64,000 nucleotides of DNA, from positions 4,836,001 to 4,900,000 of the forward strand of contig NC_089441.1 in the NCBI RefSeq assembly GCF_026210795.1, in the 5' to 3' direction. Below, piece after piece: positions 60,771 to 64,000 of this stretch. The DNA is from Rhizophagus irregularis (lineage: Eukaryota; Glomeromycota; Glomeromycetes; Glomerales; Glomeraceae). Numbering within the stretch: position 1 is the stretch's first letter; each line of letters opens with the position of its first letter. A model generated the notes under the pieces. The model worked only from the letters and a program-made list of their open reading frames with translations, was not told the origin of the DNA and made no database searches. Position numbers and translations under genes: made by a program.

Positions 60771-61048
60771 TATTTTTTAATTTTAGAATATCTATGAAAA
60801 TTTTTTGCATGCGATACCGTAAAAGGTAATATTTCGGAGTTATGTAATAAAAAAAAAAACTAATCCGAATTATGTCACGCCATACTTGTTATGTCACGCC
60901 ATACTTTTTTTGATAGTTGCACAGGTAAGCCCTTTTCATTATAAATATTGTACAACAATGTACGCCATTGAAAAATGCAAAATTAATTGTCGATCAGCGC
61001 ATACTAAATTTTACTTTCCTTACTTTCCTTTCGTAACTTATCGATGAG

Positions 61049-62510
61049 ATGTCTGTAGATTGTTGGCAAGAAGTTATTGATGCTTATGATAAATTATTTG
61101 AAAATGATGAAGGTTATGATGTTATTATTTATGCTGGTGAAAATGAAAATATGGAAGAATTACATGCGCATTCAATTATTTTACGTATCAGGTCACAATA
61201 TTTTCATGCAGCACTCTCTAATGAATGGGCAAAGAAAAAGGATGGAAAATTTATTTTAGAAAAACCAAATGTTTTTCCAAATGTTTTAAAAGTTATCTTA
61301 AGGTAAAAAAATATATAAAGAATAATAAAATAATTTATAATTTTAATAATGTAATTTTTTTTAAAAAAATTTTAGATTTATTTATTGTGGAAAAATTGAT
61401 TTAACAATATTAGAAGGACCAGATTTATTTAGACTCTTAATGGCAGTAGATGAACTAAATATTCAATATTTAATTCCTCGTGTTGAAAAACATTTAATTA
61501 AATATCAATATGAATTTTTACATCAAAATCCCTTGAGAATTCTTGAAACAATTTATCAAAATGAATCTTTTACAAGTTTGGTAGACTTTTTTTTTAATAA
61601 AATATGTGAAAATTTTGTTAATTCAGATAAATTTATTACTATACAACCACATTTATTGGAATTTCTTTTAAAAAGAGATGATTTACATTTAGAAGAAGTT
61701 GACATATGGGATAACTTGATGAGATGGATTTTTGCACAGTATCCTAATATTCCAAAAGATATTACTAAATGGAATAATGAAGAAGTTATGATTATGGAAA
61801 GGACTCTTAATGGATATATTCCTTTAATTAGATTTTATCATATATCTTTGAAGGATCTTTATGATAAAGTATATCCTTTAAAAGAATTATTACCAAAAGA
61901 TTTAATTGATAACCTTTTTAAATTTCCAAATGAAAAAACAAATATTGATAAACATCTTCCCAGACGATCAAAGTATGATTCAGTTATCATCGAATTTCGG
62001 CATTTTGCATTATTTGCTAGTTGGATAGATAAGACTAGTAATGTTTATTCAAGAAAAATTCCTTATAGTTTTAATTTACTGTATCGTGCTAGTAGAGATG
62101 GTGATACAATTAAAACATTTCATGAGAAAACAGATAATTTAGGAGCCAGTATTGTTGTTGCAAAGATTAAAAATACAAATCAAGTGATTGGAGGATATTC
62201 ACCATTCGATTGGAGTGGATTTGCTCTTTGGAAAGCTACGGCTGATAGTTTTATATTTTCATTTGAAGATTACAATAATATTGAAACAGGCAAAATTGGA
62301 AGAGTAACCAATAAGAAATATGCTATATATGGTCATAATAATTGTGGACCAGTATTTGGCGTAAATAATAATGTTAGTTGTGATATAATGGTACGTTCAA
62401 ATGGTAAATGGAGCTCAGAACCGCATGCTTATCCTGATATAGGCATCCCAGGAAATTATGAAGTTGAAAATTATGAAGTATTTCGAGTTTGTTATAAAGG
62501 ATTTAATTAA
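61049..62510 (+). CDS. BTB-BACK-TLDc protein, two exons
   Basis: Exon 1 61049-61302, intron 61303-61375 (GTAAAAAAAT...TTTTAG), exon 2 61376-62510: 1389 nt, 462 residues. The BTB domain is at about residues 22-105 (GYDVIIYAGENENMEELHAH, IRSQYFHAALSNEW, crossing the junction as VILRFIYCGKID). BACK is at about 110-230 (LEFLLKRDDLHLEEVDIWDN). TLDc covers about 285-460 (DSVIIEFRHFALFASWI, FNLLYRASRDGDTIKTF, VIGGYSPFDWSG, YAIYGHNNCGPVFGV, YEVENYEVFRV). It is a paralogue of the gene at 48846 with the same intron position. Likely role: adaptor for cullin-3 ubiquitin ligase or a TLDc-related stress function, by family only. Confidence 0.93.
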
Positions 62511-63119
62511 GGGATATTTATATACTGGATTATTTGATAGAGGGGTTAATGTAAAATTTAAGTTATTATTATTACTTATTTTATTTTACAATTAACTAAA
62601 TGATAATAAATTAAACGTTTAGAAATTTTTACAATGACCAAATCTGAAATTTGGAGAAAAAGTACATTAGTATTTATTTAATATTTAATTATTTATCATA
62701 ATGACAATTTCTTTTTTATTTATAACCAGAAGTTTTTTTATTTTGTGATCGAAGAAGGATAATTTAATATAATTTATTAGTACTTTTTTTAGGGGTGCAA
62801 GAAACGGAAAGGGCGAGAGAGAAAAAAAGGAGAGAAAGAAAGGAAAGGTAAATAATGGATAAGAGGGCATAAAAAAAATATTACAAATCATTTATTATTC
62901 TCTTCTACTACTATTATTTACAGTAACTTTAACATAATATTCGCTCCAAACTTTATTTCTTTTGATTAACTATAAGTAATAATTATTATTTTAATTTCTT
63001 AGGTTTAATAAAATTTTAAATTTGATACAAGTTACAACAAATTTTGATAATTAAATTTTTTTAAAAATGTATTATACATAACTAGGAAACCGTTATTAAG
63101 TGTGCCGGTCGGGCGGACA
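62511..63119. other. Intergenic DNA between BTB-TLDc genes
   Basis: No gene recognised; includes a purine-rich tract at about 62805-62855. Confidence 0.5.
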
Positions 63120-63281
63120 GACATTTTTGTGCGACCTATGCATAGAAGTACTGTGTATAGTTCTTTCGTTACACTGTGGACAATTTTGTGAAATAAAAAG
63201 AGCGTTTTAGACATTTTTGTGTGACCTTTGCATGGAATTCTTCGTTACACTTCGGGCAATTTTGTGAAATAAAAAGAGTGA
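63120..63281. repeat. Two-copy tandem repeat, 90 and about 72 bp
   Basis: GACATTTTTGTGCGACCT at 63120 and GACATTTTTGTGTGACCT at 63210 begin two units that both end AATTTTGTGAAATAAAAAGAG. The second lacks about 18 bp. On the minus strand each contains a CPKCNEE/CPQCNER-like string, as if derived from a duplicated zinc-finger coding piece, but the frame around it is broken. Confidence 0.6.
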
Positions 63282-63921
63282 CTATTTTATTTTATAATAA
63301 TATTTAATATTGTTATTAATTTTTATGTATTTATTATAGAAAATTTTTTCTATTTGGAATAAAAAACGACAATTTCTACTAAATAATCAATTTAGACTTT
63401 TATAGTATTGAATCTCAAGCGATAATGTTTGGAAACGATATTAGGTTTATTCTAACTTGACTACGCAAAGCCATGTATATCGTAACTTTGAAAAAGCATG
63501 CAGTATATCCTCATGATACCCTGCAAAAAAGTCGATCCGTTTTTTTTATATTCCATCTTTTTTTCACGGAATTTATCGAATTATTTTCATTTTCCGTGAA
63601 TGGATCCGTGAAAGGCTTCATTTTGCGGAGTTTTTACAGAATAACGGATAAAAATTTTATAGGGATGGCCAGGATTAGAGTGAAGTTGGAAATTGAGAGA
63701 ATTATATTAATATTTACAAAACTGGTTATTTTCAGCAAACAGATGGTTGATAATTTTACTGATAGGACGATAACAATTGATAAATGTTATATATTGTATT
63801 AAACTATAAAATTTATAAATTAAGGCTTAAGTTAAAAAAATATAATTTATTGAAAAATGGTTAATATAAATTTAACCTATAAAACTATATAGTACAAGAA
63901 GAATACAAACGACTTTCTTTT
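63282..63921. other. Intergenic DNA
   Basis: No gene called. AACGGATAAAAATTTTATAGG (about 63643) resembles the sequence at 10511 in element X, probably a shared old repeat. It should include the 3' untranslated region of the minus-strand gene ending at 63922. Confidence 0.4.
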
Positions 63922-64000
63922 TTAATTCTTTTTAACAACTTGAAATACTTCATAATTTTCAATCTCATAGTTTCTTGGGATATCAATATCAGGATAAGAA
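63922..64000 (-). CDS. BTB-TLDc gene, 3' end only (runs off the window)
   Basis: The minus strand reads SYPDIDIPRNYEIENYEVFQ, then VVKKN and the stop at 63922-63924. This matches the C-terminal TLDc strand of the two intact genes (for example AYPDIGIPGNYEVENYEVFR). The rest lies beyond 64000. It is arranged tail to tail with the gene at 61049-62510. Confidence 0.85.
   Translation of the reverse strand, partial: SYPDIDIPRNYEIENYEVFQVVKKN

Overview
The window looks like a nuclear contig of an arbuscular mycorrhizal fungus (Glomeromycota), most like Rhizophagus. The DNA is very AT-rich, introns are short (about 70-80 bp, GT-AG), and gene density is low. The gene families seen are ones that are greatly expanded in these fungi: BTB-BACK-TLDc proteins, a MATA-HMG type HMG-box protein, a Crinkler (CRN)-kinase relic and hAT transposons. 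The organism call is inference from this combination; no search was run.

Layout. 1-2.8 kb is AT-rich with one small TA-flanked MITE. 2.8-19.0 kb is one nested transposon block. An outer hAT element (E1, minus strand, 2793-18966) was split by an unclassified 4.3 kb element X (6920-11196, CATCAG terminal inverted repeats, AT target duplication) and by a second hAT copy of the same family (E2, plus strand, 11218-16114, target duplication TTCGTAAC). Further insertions sit on top: three 243-244 bp MITEs of the same family, a 1.3 kb hAT-like element, a polyA-tailed retrocopy and a 0.5 kb unclassified insertion. Both hAT copies carry two genes: a BED-finger hAT transposase and a second gene joining a trihelix (Myb/SANT-like) domain to an SR-type RS tail. 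All copies are broken. Element X holds about 2.7 kb of repeats. On the minus strand the proximal half reads as a series of 22-41 nt exon-like segments, each between a 3' and a 5' splice-site consensus, with hairpin-bearing intron-like spacers; the other half is hairpin repeats only.

19-29 kb is gene-free repeat DNA: a 265 bp direct duplication, a long-TIR Mutator-like element, and several tandem arrays (units of about 390-400, 149, 83 and 15 bp). 29.2-40.5 kb is gene-poor, rich in homopolymers and AT runs, and contains one intact gene, the HMG-box protein at 36426-37298, whose C-terminal part carries ten TPM repeats. 40.5-48.2 kb is again mobile-element-rich, with several TIR elements, a foldback element, a broken CRN-kinase gene split by a hAT-type MITE (target duplication CATTAGAT), and an orphan coding fragment. 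48.8-64 kb holds the BTB-BACK-TLDc loci: an intact two-exon gene on the minus strand (48846-50400), a decayed copy (about 59769-60770), an intact two-exon gene on the plus strand (61049-62510), and the 3' end of a fourth gene on the minus strand running off the window (63922-64000). Between 50.4 and 59.7 kb there are only repeats and unassigned DNA.

The three complete intact genes do not form a pathway. HMG-box, BTB-TLDc and CRN-kinase families are all known as fast-duplicating families in these fungi, and this window shows the mobile-element activity around them.
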